From the NCBI RefSeq assembly GCF_001620365.2, contig NZ_LQMT02000022.1:56685-120684 (forward strand): a stretch of DNA of 64,000 nucleotides, read 5' to 3'. Within the stretch, counting starts at the first letter, position 1. Every line of letters starts with the position of its first letter. The stretch is from Amycolatopsis keratiniphila subsp. keratiniphila. Its GTDB lineage: Bacteria; Actinomycetota; Actinomycetes; Mycobacteriales; Pseudonocardiaceae. The position numbers and the translations under genes were made by a program. The notes beneath the pieces were generated by a model, which saw nothing but the letters and a program-made list of their open reading frames with translations, did not search any database and was not told where the DNA came from. Below are positions 1-9,804 of this stretch, piece by piece.

Positions 1-88
1 ACGGGCAGGTCTGAAGGGGACCTTCCCCGCATGAGACGTGGTGAAAGCGTCCCTCACCGCATGCCATGCGGGGAAAGCGTCCTTCAGC
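1..88. repeat. Cluster of hairpin units at the left edge
   Basis: Three short units of the form GAAAG or GAAGG, three-base spacer, then CYTTC lie at about 8-31, 39-63 and 65-88. The unit GGTGAAAG-CGT-CCCTCACC is a clear example. CCCCGCATG at about 24-32 is the reverse complement of CATGCGGGG at 65-73, so the outer units can also pair with each other. The cluster runs into the 3' end of the PEBP gene on the minus strand. It belongs by design to the palindrome families described at 8,098, 17,233, 24,977, 32,215 and 45,093. A terminator role is inferred. Confidence 0.5.
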
Positions 89-623
89 CCTTGTTCTCGT
101 GCAGGGCCGTGAGCGACGCCCGGGCGATCGCGTGGCTGAAGAGGTTGAAGCCGAGGAAAGCCGGCGTAGCGTCTTCGCCGACTTCCAGCTTTTCGACGTC
201 GACGGCGTGCACCGTGAAGATGTACCGGTGCGGCCCGTGTCCGGGCGGCGGGGCGGCGCCGAGGAACTGCTTCACGCCACCGTCCCCCTTCAGGGTGACT
301 GCGCCCTCCGGCAGACCGGAGCCCGCTTCGTCACCCGCGTTCGCGGCCAGCGCGGTCACCGACGCGGGGATGTCGAAAACCGCCCAGTGCCAGAACCCGC
401 TCGCCGTCGGGGCGTCGGGGTCGTAGCAGGTGACCGCGAAACTCTTGGTCTCCGCGGGGAAACCCTCCCAGGACAGCTGCGGGGAACGGTCCTCGCCGCC
501 CGCGCCGAAGATCCCGGAAAGCTGGGGCGTCGGCAGGAAGCCGCCTTCCTCGATGTCGGTGCTGCTCAAGGTGAAGGCAGGCAGATCGGGCAAAAAGTCG
601 TACGGATCGGGTGCCTGCGGCAT
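84..623 (-). CDS. YbhB/YbcL-type PEBP (Raf kinase inhibitor-like) protein
   Basis: A 179-residue cytoplasmic protein of the phosphatidylethanolamine-binding protein family. It carries the family signatures DPDAP (68-72), WHW (78-80) and GHGPHRY (128-134), which form the anion-binding pocket. Length is normal for bacterial YbhB/YbcL proteins. The ATG at 623 follows a good ribosome binding site (CAGGAGG). No signal peptide is visible. The bacterial family has no well-established substrate, so no precise function is given. It is divergent from the envelope-protein gene at 785 and its 3' end abuts the hairpin cluster at 1-88. Confidence 0.9.
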   Translation of the reverse strand: MPQAPDPYDFLPDLPAFTLSSTDIEEGGFLPTPQLSGIFGAGGEDRSPQLSWEGFPAETKSFAVTCYDPDAPTASGFWHWAVFDIPASVTALAANAGDEAGSGLPEGAVTLKGDGGVKQFLGAAPPPGHGPHRYIFTVHAVDVEKLEVGEDATPAFLGFNLFSHAIARASLTALHENKG

Positions 624-784
624 GCGTCCTCCTGGTCGTTGAACAGATGACGGAGCCAGGTTATGACCCCGAGAGCCCTGGTGCGGGTTCAGGGACGAAT
701 CCGGGGGTTACCCCTATGTCCAACCCGCCGCGCTGCCCTTAGCGTCGAGCTACACGAAAACCTGCTCTGGAGGGACTCAAGACC

Positions 785-1552
785 ATGGCGCGCCCACTCC
801 TCGCGATCGGAGGCATCGCGTTGATCGGCGTCGGTGTCCTCACCGGCCTCGGCTGGTGGTGGCCGTCCGGCGCGGAGGCCACCTCGGAGGTGACCCAGCC
901 GATCCGCAGCGTGCGGATCGACAACGACGAGGGCCGGGTCAAGATCCGCACCGGCGAGGGGCCGGTCCGGATCCACCAGGAGTTCGAGTACCGGTGGAAC
1001 AAGCCGGGCGACTCCTTCCGTGTGGAAGGCGACACCCTGGTCCTCGCCGACTGCGGCACCACCTGCGAGGTCGGCTACGACGTGGTGGTCCCGGCCGGTG
1101 TCCCGGTCTCGGGCAAGCTGGACTCGGGGGCGCTCGACATCGCCGGAGTGTCCACTGTGGACGTCATGGTCGATTCCGGTGCCGTGTCCGTCACCGACGT
1201 GCCGGGCACCGTCAAGGTGCGATCCGACGCCGGTCGCGTCGAGTTGGCGAACATCGGCCAGGCCGTCACCGTGCAGGCGGCTTCCGGTGCCATCAAGGGG
1301 GAACGGCTCGGCGGCAACGTCGAGGCCCGCACCGACAGCGGCCGCATCGAACTCGAACTGCTCAAGGGCGCCGACGTCACCGCGCAGACCGACAGCGGTT
1401 CGGTCGAGGTCACCGTCCCGCCCGGTGAGTACAACGTCACCGGCGGCTCCGGCAGCGGACGCCGCGACATCGACGTGAACCAGTCCGGTTCGGCACAGCA
1501 CAAGCTCGATCTCAACACCGACAGCGGAAGCGTCAAGGTCCAGGCGGCCTGA
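785..1552 (+). CDS. DUF4097-type membrane-anchored beta-repeat protein
   Basis: A 255-residue protein with an N-terminal membrane anchor (about 5-27, followed by GWWWP) and an extracellular domain of repeated short beta turns of the type DSGxVxV, as in the DUF4097 (putative adhesin) family. The repeats are clear between about 120 and 250 (for example TDSGRIELELL and TDSGSVEVTVP). A strong site, GGAGG, precedes the ATG. The next gene at 1,579 is a paralogue 26 bp downstream, and a secreted hydrolase overlaps that one, so the three probably form one operon. The role is unknown; a surface or envelope structural role is inferred. Confidence 0.8.
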   Translation: MARPLLAIGGIALIGVGVLTGLGWWWPSGAEATSEVTQPIRSVRIDNDEGRVKIRTGEGPVRIHQEFEYRWNKPGDSFRVEGDTLVLADCGTTCEVGYDVVVPAGVPVSGKLDSGALDIAGVSTVDVMVDSGAVSVTDVPGTVKVRSDAGRVELANIGQAVTVQAASGAIKGERLGGNVEARTDSGRIELELLKGADVTAQTDSGSVEVTVPPGEYNVTGGSGSGRRDIDVNQSGSAQHKLDLNTDSGSVKVQAA

Positions 1553-1578
1553 CCGACTTATCGGGGGAATACTTTCTC

Positions 1579-2250
1579 ATGGGGAACAAGGAGAAGCGCG
1601 TCCTCGGCGCGCTCGCTCTCGGCGCGCTGACCGCCTTCGGGATCGTCGGCTGCACAGGGGAATTCCAGCAGAAACTGAGTGACGGCGCGCCCGTCACCGA
1701 GCAGATCACCGCGATCCGGGTGGACGTCCCGGTCGGCGGGGTCACGCTCCGGGTCGAGGACGGCGCGCCCGTCTCGCTGCGCCGTGAAGTGACGTACACC
1801 GGCAAGAATCCCGGAAAGACCTACAGCGTCGAGAACGGCACGCTGGTCCTCGGCGGCTGCCAGCAGTGCGGCGTGGATTACGACGTCGTGGTGCCGCGCG
1901 AACTGGCGATTTCCGGGTCCATCGGCACCGGCGAGATCACCCTCGCCCGCGCCGCCTCGGTCGACCTGAAGGGCGACGTCGGCGATTTGAAGGTGCTGAG
2001 CACGTCCGGGCCGGTCAACCTGCGCACCGGCACCGGCGACATCGAAATCGGGCTCGCGAAGCCGGGCGCGGTCACCGCGAACGCGGAGGTCGGCAAGGTC
2101 GTCGTCACCGTTCCCGACGGCGCGTACCAGGTCCGTGCGAAGGCGGAGGTCGGCAAGGTCGAGACCGGCGGCGTCCGGCAGGACCAGGCTTCGGCGAACG
2201 TCCTGGACCTGGTGTCCGGCACCGGCTCGATCACGGTGAAGCCCGCATGA
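1579..2250 (+). CDS. DUF4097-type lipoprotein, paralogue of the preceding gene
   Basis: A 223-residue predicted lipoprotein. The N-terminal hydrophobic stretch ends in GIVGC, giving a lipidated Cys25. The rest has the same alternating beta pattern as the upstream protein, including the shared segments VPVGGVTLRVEDG and CGVDYDVVVP, so the pair arose by duplication. The upstream copy is anchored by a transmembrane segment and this one by lipid. Its stop codon overlaps the start of the hydrolase gene (ATGA at 2,247-2,250), which indicates translational coupling. Function is not established. Confidence 0.8.
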   Translation: MGNKEKRVLGALALGALTAFGIVGCTGEFQQKLSDGAPVTEQITAIRVDVPVGGVTLRVEDGAPVSLRREVTYTGKNPGKTYSVENGTLVLGGCQQCGVDYDVVVPRELAISGSIGTGEITLARAASVDLKGDVGDLKVLSTSGPVNLRTGTGDIEIGLAKPGAVTANAEVGKVVVTVPDGAYQVRAKAEVGKVETGGVRQDQASANVLDLVSGTGSITVKPA

Positions 2251-3653
2251 AGACCGTTGCCGCCGTCGCCGCGCTGACCTTGCTTCCGCTCACCGCGCCG
2301 GCGGCGTCCGCCGCGTCCGGGATCGACTGGAAACCGTGCGCGACCGAGTACGCGCCGACGCTGGAATGCGCGAACCTCCGGGTGAGCGGTGGATTTTCGA
2401 TCGCGCTGGCGAAACTGCCCGCGACCGATCCCGCGCGCCGCATCGGTTCGCTGCTGACGAATCCCGGCGGTCCCGGTGGCTCCGGGGTCACCGTGCTCAA
2501 GTACGGCGGCCGCGGTTTCGCGCTCGACAAGCCGGAAATGGCCGAAGTGCGGCAGCGGTTCGACGTCATCGGATTCGATCCGCGCGGCGTCGGCGAAAGC
2601 ACGCCCGCGATCACCTGCGGGCCGGATCTGCACGATCCGGCGGTCAGCCGGTTCCCGCGGAGTCGCGCCGATTACGACAGGCTCCTCGCGCACAACCGCG
2701 CGTCGGGCGAGGAATGCCTGAAGCGGACCGGGCGCACCTTGTCCTCTGTGGACACTTGGCACGCCGCGGACGACATCGAAGCGATCCGTGGCGCTCTCGG
2801 CGAGCCGAAGGTGAACTGGCTCGGCGTCTCCTACGGTTCCGAACTCGGCGCCGTGTACGCGGAGAAGTACCCGGACCGCATCCGGACGATGGTGCTCGAC
2901 GGCGCCGTCGACCACTCGCGGACGACCAGGCAGGCGGTCCTCGAAGAAGCCGTCGCGACCGAAGGTGCGCTCAAGGACTTCGCGAAGTGGTGCACGACGT
3001 CGGCCGAGTGCGTGCTTCGCGGCAAGGACGTCCTCGCCACCTACGACGCCTTGATGCGGACGCCCGGTGGCGTGCCGTCGAAGCAGCTCGGGCGGAACGT
3101 GACCGCCGAGGAGATGGCGTCCGGGGTCTACGGCAACCTCATCCTGCCCGCGTTCTGGCCCGGCCTGGCGAAGGCGATCGACGCCGCGAAGGCGGGCGAC
3201 GCGGACGGATTGCTGCCGTACTCCCAGCTCGACCCGTCCTACGGCGCGTACCGCTCGATCGGCTGCCACGACTTCGGCTCGCCGTTCACCTCCTACGCCG
3301 ACATGAGGGCGATGCAGGGCCTGGTGAAGGCGCTCTCGCCGCACGGCTGGCGGTACTCGGAGTTCTGGGACATGGCGAGCGGGTGCGCGGGCTGGCCGGT
3401 GCCGCCGGCGTACCTGCCGCGGCCGCAGAAGGTGATCGGCGCCGCGCCGATCCTCGTGGTCGGCGGTGAACACGATCCGGCGACGCCGCTCGTTTGGGCG
3501 AAGGGGCTCGCGAGGAACATCGAGAACTCGACGTTGCTCGTCGACGCCGGGTACGGGCACACGGGCCTGCTGAACTCGGCCTGTGTGCGCACCGAAGAGA
3601 CGAAGTACCTGGTGAGCGGCGTCACACCCGCTCCGGGCACGGTCTGCCGGTAG
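2247..3653 (+). CDS. Secreted alpha/beta hydrolase, TAP-like peptidase family
   Basis: A 468-residue secreted enzyme. The signal peptide covers about residues 1-24. The alpha/beta hydrolase fold has an oxyanion region NPGGPGGSG, the nucleophile elbow GVSYG with Ser195, a candidate acid in GGEHDPATP (Asp410) and a catalytic His438 in GYGHTG. This arrangement, with a C-terminal TAP-like domain, matches the Streptomyces tripeptidyl aminopeptidase / SlpD-SlpE family, so an exported aminopeptidase is likely; the substrate is not known. The start was placed at the ATG inside the ATGA overlap, because it alone gives a signal peptide directly at the N terminus. Confidence 0.88.
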   Translation: MKTVAAVAALTLLPLTAPAASAASGIDWKPCATEYAPTLECANLRVSGGFSIALAKLPATDPARRIGSLLTNPGGPGGSGVTVLKYGGRGFALDKPEMAEVRQRFDVIGFDPRGVGESTPAITCGPDLHDPAVSRFPRSRADYDRLLAHNRASGEECLKRTGRTLSSVDTWHAADDIEAIRGALGEPKVNWLGVSYGSELGAVYAEKYPDRIRTMVLDGAVDHSRTTRQAVLEEAVATEGALKDFAKWCTTSAECVLRGKDVLATYDALMRTPGGVPSKQLGRNVTAEEMASGVYGNLILPAFWPGLAKAIDAAKAGDADGLLPYSQLDPSYGAYRSIGCHDFGSPFTSYADMRAMQGLVKALSPHGWRYSEFWDMASGCAGWPVPPAYLPRPQKVIGAAPILVVGGEHDPATPLVWAKGLARNIENSTLLVDAGYGHTGLLNSACVRTEETKYLVSGVTPAPGTVCR

Positions 3654-3697
3654 CCCGGGAACAAGACGGCCGTGCCGCACGTTGAGCCGGATACAAG

Positions 3698-3718
3698 GTT
3701 GAGTGAGGGTGACTCAAG
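3698..3718 (+). promoter_or_regulatory. HAIR element 1 (HspR operator) before dnaK
   Basis: GTTGAGT, seven bases, then ACTCAAG. This matches the known HspR operator (CTTGAGT-N7-ACTCAAG) except for one base. A possible -10 hexamer, GATACA (3,690-3,695), lies just before it. Confidence 0.88.
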
Positions 3719-3724
3719 TCCGGC

Positions 3725-3753
3725 TTGACGGAAGCCCCACCATCCCGATACAA
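3725..3753 (+). promoter_or_regulatory. Main dnaK promoter
   Basis: TTGACG (3,725-3,730) as -35 and GATACA (3,747-3,752) as -10, spaced by 16 bases. It lies between the two HAIR elements, and the -10 touches the second, so bound HspR would block RNA polymerase. Confidence 0.65.
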
Positions 3754-3774
3754 CTTGCGTTGAGCCCACTCAAG
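3754..3774 (+). promoter_or_regulatory. HAIR element 2 (HspR operator) before dnaK
   Basis: CTTGCGT, seven bases, then ACTCAAG; one base away from the HspR consensus. It starts directly after the GATACA of the main promoter and lies over the expected transcription start. Confidence 0.88.
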
Positions 3775-3819
3775 GTGGGCGAGAACGTGCAGGTCACGAA
3801 CTAGCAGGAGGATCACACC

Positions 3820-5687
<1,868 letters not shown>

Positions 5688-5691
<4 letters not shown>

Positions 5692-6425
5692 CGGGACGCT
5701 ACGACGAAACCGAGGGCCGGGGCCCGGAGGAACCGGTGGTCGTGCGGGACCGTAGGCGGATCGACCCGCTGACCGGCGAGATCCGCCCGGCCGCCCCGGC
5801 CGCCGAACCCCAGGACGGCCCGAAGCACGCCGCCCCGGCCGAAGAGGCCACCGAGCCGGAGCCCGCGGCACACGCGGGCCCCGGCCTCGGGGAGTCCATT
5901 GTGGACGACTCCGTGTCGGTGGCCACCGGTCTGGAGAAGGAGCTGGCGGAACGCACCGCCGACCTCCAGCGCCTCCAGGCGGAGTACGCCAACTACCGCA
6001 AGCGCGTGGACCGCGACCGCGAGCAGGTAGTCGTCGGCGCGAAGGCGTCGGTCGTCGGCGACCTGCTTCCGCTGCTCGACGACCTCGAGCGCGCGGAGCA
6101 GCACGGCGATCTGACCGGTGCCTTCAAGGCGGTCGGCGAGAAGCTGGTCGGGAGCCTGCAGCGGTCGGGCCTCGAAGCGTTCGGCGCCGAGGGCGAGCCC
6201 TTCGACCCGAGCGTGCACGAGGCGGTGCAGCACAGCACGTCTCCGGACGTCACCGGGCCGACGGTCACCATGGTCATGCGCCGCGGTTACCGCTTCGGCG
6301 AGCGCGTGCTGCGTCCGGCGATGGTCGGGGTCACCGACCACGAGCCGGGTGGCGCCCCGGTGGACCCGCCGGTGGGCGGCGAGCTGCCGCTCGAGGGCGA
6401 ACTTTTCGATGAGAACAACCGCTGA
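5688..6425 (+). CDS. grpE: Nucleotide exchange factor GrpE
   Basis: A 245-residue cytoplasmic protein that releases ADP from DnaK. The first ~75 residues are Pro/Ala/Glu-rich and low complexity, as is usual in actinobacterial GrpE. A coiled-coil segment follows (LQRLQAEYANYRKRVDRDR, about residues 92-110), then the beta-wing domain with the conserved region VMRRGYRFGERVLRPAMV. The GTG start overlaps the dnaK stop (GTGA), so translation is coupled. The position between dnaK and dnaJ settles the identity. Confidence 0.98.
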
Positions 6426-6458
6426 TCGGCGATACGGCGTGAAAGGAGGAGACGTTCG

Positions 6459-7627
<1,169 letters not shown>

Positions 7628-7631
<4 letters not shown>

Positions 7632-8065
7632 GCACGATGTTCGGCGGGCTGCCGCACGGTGCGGACGAGGACACCCCGGTGTTCGTCATTTCGGTGGCGG
7701 CGCAGCTTTCCGGCCTGCACGCGCAGACCCTGCGGTCCTACGACCGCCAGGGTCTCGTGTCGCCGGGCCGGACCTCCGGCGGTGGACGCCGTTACTCGAT
7801 GCGGGACATCGCGTTGCTGCGCGAAGTGCAGCGACTGTCCCAAGAGGACGGTGTCAACCTCGCGGGCATCAAGCGGATCATCGAGCTGGAGAACCAGGTC
7901 GACGCGCTCCGCTCGCGGATCGCCGAACTGACCGAGGAGCTCACCGCGGCGTACCTCGCCGCCGAACAGACGGCCGCGGCCGTGCACGCCTCGTACCGCA
8001 AGGATCTCGTTCCCCTGCGGCAGCAGACGGCGCTCGTGGTCTGGAAGCCCAAAAAACGCAGTTAG
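7628..8065 (+). CDS. hspR: HspR, MerR-family heat-shock repressor
   Basis: A 145-residue repressor. The N-terminal MerR-type winged helix (about 18-87) has the pattern HAQTLRSYDRQGLVSPGRTS, which binds HAIR elements. A coiled-coil dimerisation helix follows (about 78-105), then a basic C terminus. In Streptomyces and mycobacteria HspR uses DnaK as co-repressor and autoregulates the dnaK operon; two HAIR elements lie before dnaK here and one before clpB. The GTG start overlaps the dnaJ stop. The stop codon TAG is itself part of the 3'-end motif at 8,064-8,077. Confidence 0.97.
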
Positions 8066-8077
8066 TCCTCTAAATGC
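8064..8077 (+). repeat. 3'-end motif AGTCCTCTAAATGC, left copy
   Basis: AGTCCTCTAAATGC begins inside the hspR stop codon. Its exact reverse complement is at 8,279-8,292, just past the stop of the convergent DUF305 gene. The same kind of pair bounds the gap at 55,721-56,014. See the findings. Confidence 0.7.
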
Positions 8078-8097
8078 TCCGGGCGCCGGCCCGCGCG

Positions 8098-8154
8098 AGT
8101 ACGTGAAGGCCCCCTTCACTGCGCTAGACGCAGTGAAGGGGGCCTTCACGTACT
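8098..8154. repeat. Long palindrome, GTGAAGG family
   Basis: Two 26-base arms (8,098-8,123 and 8,129-8,154) pair perfectly around the five-base loop CTAGA. Each arm contains its own small hairpin: GTGAAGG-CCC-CCTTCAC on the left, GTGAAGG-GGG-CCTTCAC on the right. The element lies between the convergent genes hspR and the DUF305 gene. It can act as a factor-independent terminator for either strand, although no T-tract follows. Confidence 0.85.
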
Positions 8155-8209
8155 TCACGCCAGGATGCCGCGACACGAGCACCGACGCTCGCTGATGTCA
8201 CCCACCGAC

Positions 8210-8262
8210 GTTGCGAAAGCCACTTTCGCAACCCTCAACGTTGTGAAAGTGGCTTTCGCAAC
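8210..8262. repeat. Long palindrome, GTTGCGAAAG family, copy 1
   Basis: Two 23-base arms (8,210-8,232 and 8,240-8,262) around a seven-base loop. The left arm is itself a 10-bp hairpin, GTTGCGAAAG-CCA-CTTTCGCAAC. The right arm has the loop TGG and one base change (GTTGTG). Close copies are at 17,233-17,285 and 32,215-32,267. Confidence 0.85.
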
Positions 8263-8278
8263 GCGACGCCCAGCGAAC

Positions 8279-8292
8279 GCATTTAGAGGACT
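8279..8292 (-). repeat. 3'-end motif, right copy (reverse complement)
   Basis: GCATTTAGAGGACT, the exact reverse complement of 8,064-8,077. Read on the minus strand it follows the stop codon of the DUF305 gene after a CGCG stretch. Confidence 0.7.
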
Positions 8293-8299
8293 GAACGCG

Positions 8300-8896
8300 T
8301 CACTGGCCGGGCACCAGGGTCCGGATCTGCTGGACCTCCCCGGTGCGCGAGTCCTGGATCCGCTGGGCCAGCGCCTTCGCTTCGGGGTTCTTGCCGTCCT
8401 TCAGCTCGGTCCTCGCCAGCGCGACCCCGTTGTGCTGATGCGCCACGAAGATGTCCGCGAAGTCGAGGCTGAACTCCACACCATCCTTTTTGGACAGTGC
8501 TTCCAGTAGTCCCTTGTCGGTGAGCCCGTCGCCACCGTGGTGGTGATGCGCGTGCGGGTCCGCCGAGCCCGTCTCGGGTTTGCCCCAGGCCTTCAGCCAG
8601 TTCCGCATGTCGGTGGTCTCGGTCTGCTGTGTCGCCTCGATGGCGGCGGCGAGATTCGTCAGCTCCTGCTTCTGCCCCTGCTTGGCCTTGACCAGCTTGA
8701 CGATCTCCACACCCTGGTTGTTGTGGGCGATCATCATCTGCAGGAACATCACGTCGGCGTCGTTGTACTCCGCGGACGCCCCGGCCGACTGGGGGACGGG
8801 GGAGATCGGGGCGCCGGCGCTGGTGGGTGAGCCGTCGCCGGCCCCGCAGCCCGCGAGGGCCACGAGACCGGCGACGAGAACGAGGGCCAGCTTCAC
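8300..8896 (-). CDS. DUF305-family lipoprotein
   Basis: A 198-residue predicted lipoprotein. The hydrophobic leader ends LAGC, giving lipidated Cys17. The mature part has two DUF305-type segments, DVMFLQMMIAHNNQGVEIV and FADIFVAHQHNGVALA. DUF305 proteins are ferritin-like helical proteins, some linked to copper binding; here a run HAHHHHGG in the middle could also bind metal. The GTG at 8,896 is chosen because it overlaps the LPMO stop codon (GTGA) and places the leader at the N terminus. Coupling to a copper-dependent LPMO suggests a copper-handling partner (inference). Confidence 0.85.
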   Translation of the reverse strand: MKLALVLVAGLVALAGCGAGDGSPTSAGAPISPVPQSAGASAEYNDADVMFLQMMIAHNNQGVEIVKLVKAKQGQKQELTNLAAAIEATQQTETTDMRNWLKAWGKPETGSADPHAHHHHGGDGLTDKGLLEALSKKDGVEFSLDFADIFVAHQHNGVALARTELKDGKNPEAKALAQRIQDSRTGEVQQIRTLVPGQ

Positions 8897-9645
8897 TGCC
8901 GAGTCCAAAGCGCGGGCGTGTTCGGCGGCTCCCAGCCTTGGATCGCGGTATGCGCCATCTGGCAGCGGTAGGTCGCGCCGCCGTAGGTCACCGTGCTGCC
9001 GACCGCGTAGGACGTTCCGGCCGCCCAGGTGCCGCCAGTGGGCGGATTGCTGGTGCTGGTCGGCGGGTTCGACGTCGTGGGCGGGTTGCTCGTGGTCGGC
9101 GGATTGCTGGTGGTGGGCGGGTTTCCGCCGCCGATCTGCAGGTCGATGCAGCTGTAGAAGGCCATCGGCGTGTCCGCGATGTTCCAGATGGCGAGCACCT
9201 TCTGGCGGCCGCTGAAGCCGTTCAGGCTCACCGTGTGCGACGTCGGGTCCTTCGGCGCGGAGTTGTTCCCGCTGATGTCGGCGATCTTGGTGCCGCCGAT
9301 GTAGTACTCGTAGTTCGTGGTCCGGTGGTAGGCGGTGAACTTCCAGTTGAAGGTCACGCTGTTGCCGACCGACGCGGCGGGCCACGGCTTCGACTCGTCG
9401 TTGAGCTCGGCGAATCCGGGAAGGCCGCCGTTGCAGCTGCGGAGCCCCTTGGGGCCTTCGACGCTCTGCGGTTCGTAGACGATGGCACCGCAGCCGGAGA
9501 CCTTGCCTTGGGCGCAGTTCGCCTGGCGGCTGGGCGGGGACAGCACATAGCCGTGGGCGCTGGCCACCTGCGGGATGGCGACGATGGCGATCGGGGCGAG
9601 GATCGCACCGGCGGCGGCTGCCACGAGCTTGCGTTTGACGGTCAT
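8893..9645 (-). CDS. AA10 lytic polysaccharide monooxygenase with chitin-binding module
   Basis: A 250-residue secreted copper enzyme that cleaves crystalline chitin or cellulose oxidatively. The signal peptide ends in ASA, so the mature protein starts with His31 (HGYVLSPPSR), the first ligand of the copper histidine brace. His107 (FTAYHRTTNYEYY) is the second. The catalytic domain ends near residue 171. A linker of NPPTTS repeats (about 174-202) leads to a C-terminal CBM5/12-type domain with TYRCQMAHTAIQGWEP. A perfect DasR-type operator upstream supports control by GlcNAc and chitin as the target. Confidence 0.93.
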   Translation of the reverse strand: MTVKRKLVAAAAGAILAPIAIVAIPQVASAHGYVLSPPSRQANCAQGKVSGCGAIVYEPQSVEGPKGLRSCNGGLPGFAELNDESKPWPAASVGNSVTFNWKFTAYHRTTNYEYYIGGTKIADISGNNSAPKDPTSHTVSLNGFSGRQKVLAIWNIADTPMAFYSCIDLQIGGGNPPTTSNPPTTSNPPTTSNPPTSTSNPPTGGTWAAGTSYAVGSTVTYGGATYRCQMAHTAIQGWEPPNTPALWTRQ

Positions 9646-9694
9646 GCCGGCTCCTGGGGATGGAACGACGGTGTTCCCGCGACGGGGAGCAATG

Positions 9695-9706
9695 TGGTCT
9701 AGACCA
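9695..9706 (-). promoter_or_regulatory. DasR-type operator (dre) before the LPMO gene
   Basis: TGGTCTAGACCA, a perfect 12-bp palindrome matching the core of the DasR responsive element of Streptomyces. It lies 50 bp before the LPMO start. DasR is the GntR-family GlcNAc repressor that controls chitinolytic genes. No dasR gene is in the window. Confidence 0.8.
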
Positions 9707-9804
9707 TAAATCCGCCGGTGACCGTGGTCAATGATTCACTGACCTACTGCTGCGTCGAGCCCAGGTGGAACAGCCGATCGGCCTAATACGAACGAAGCAT
9801 CGGC

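Noticed and set aside
8165..8509. A 114-codon frame starting in the palindromes after hspR
   Set aside because: It is built from repeat sequence and runs antisense into the DUF305 gene.
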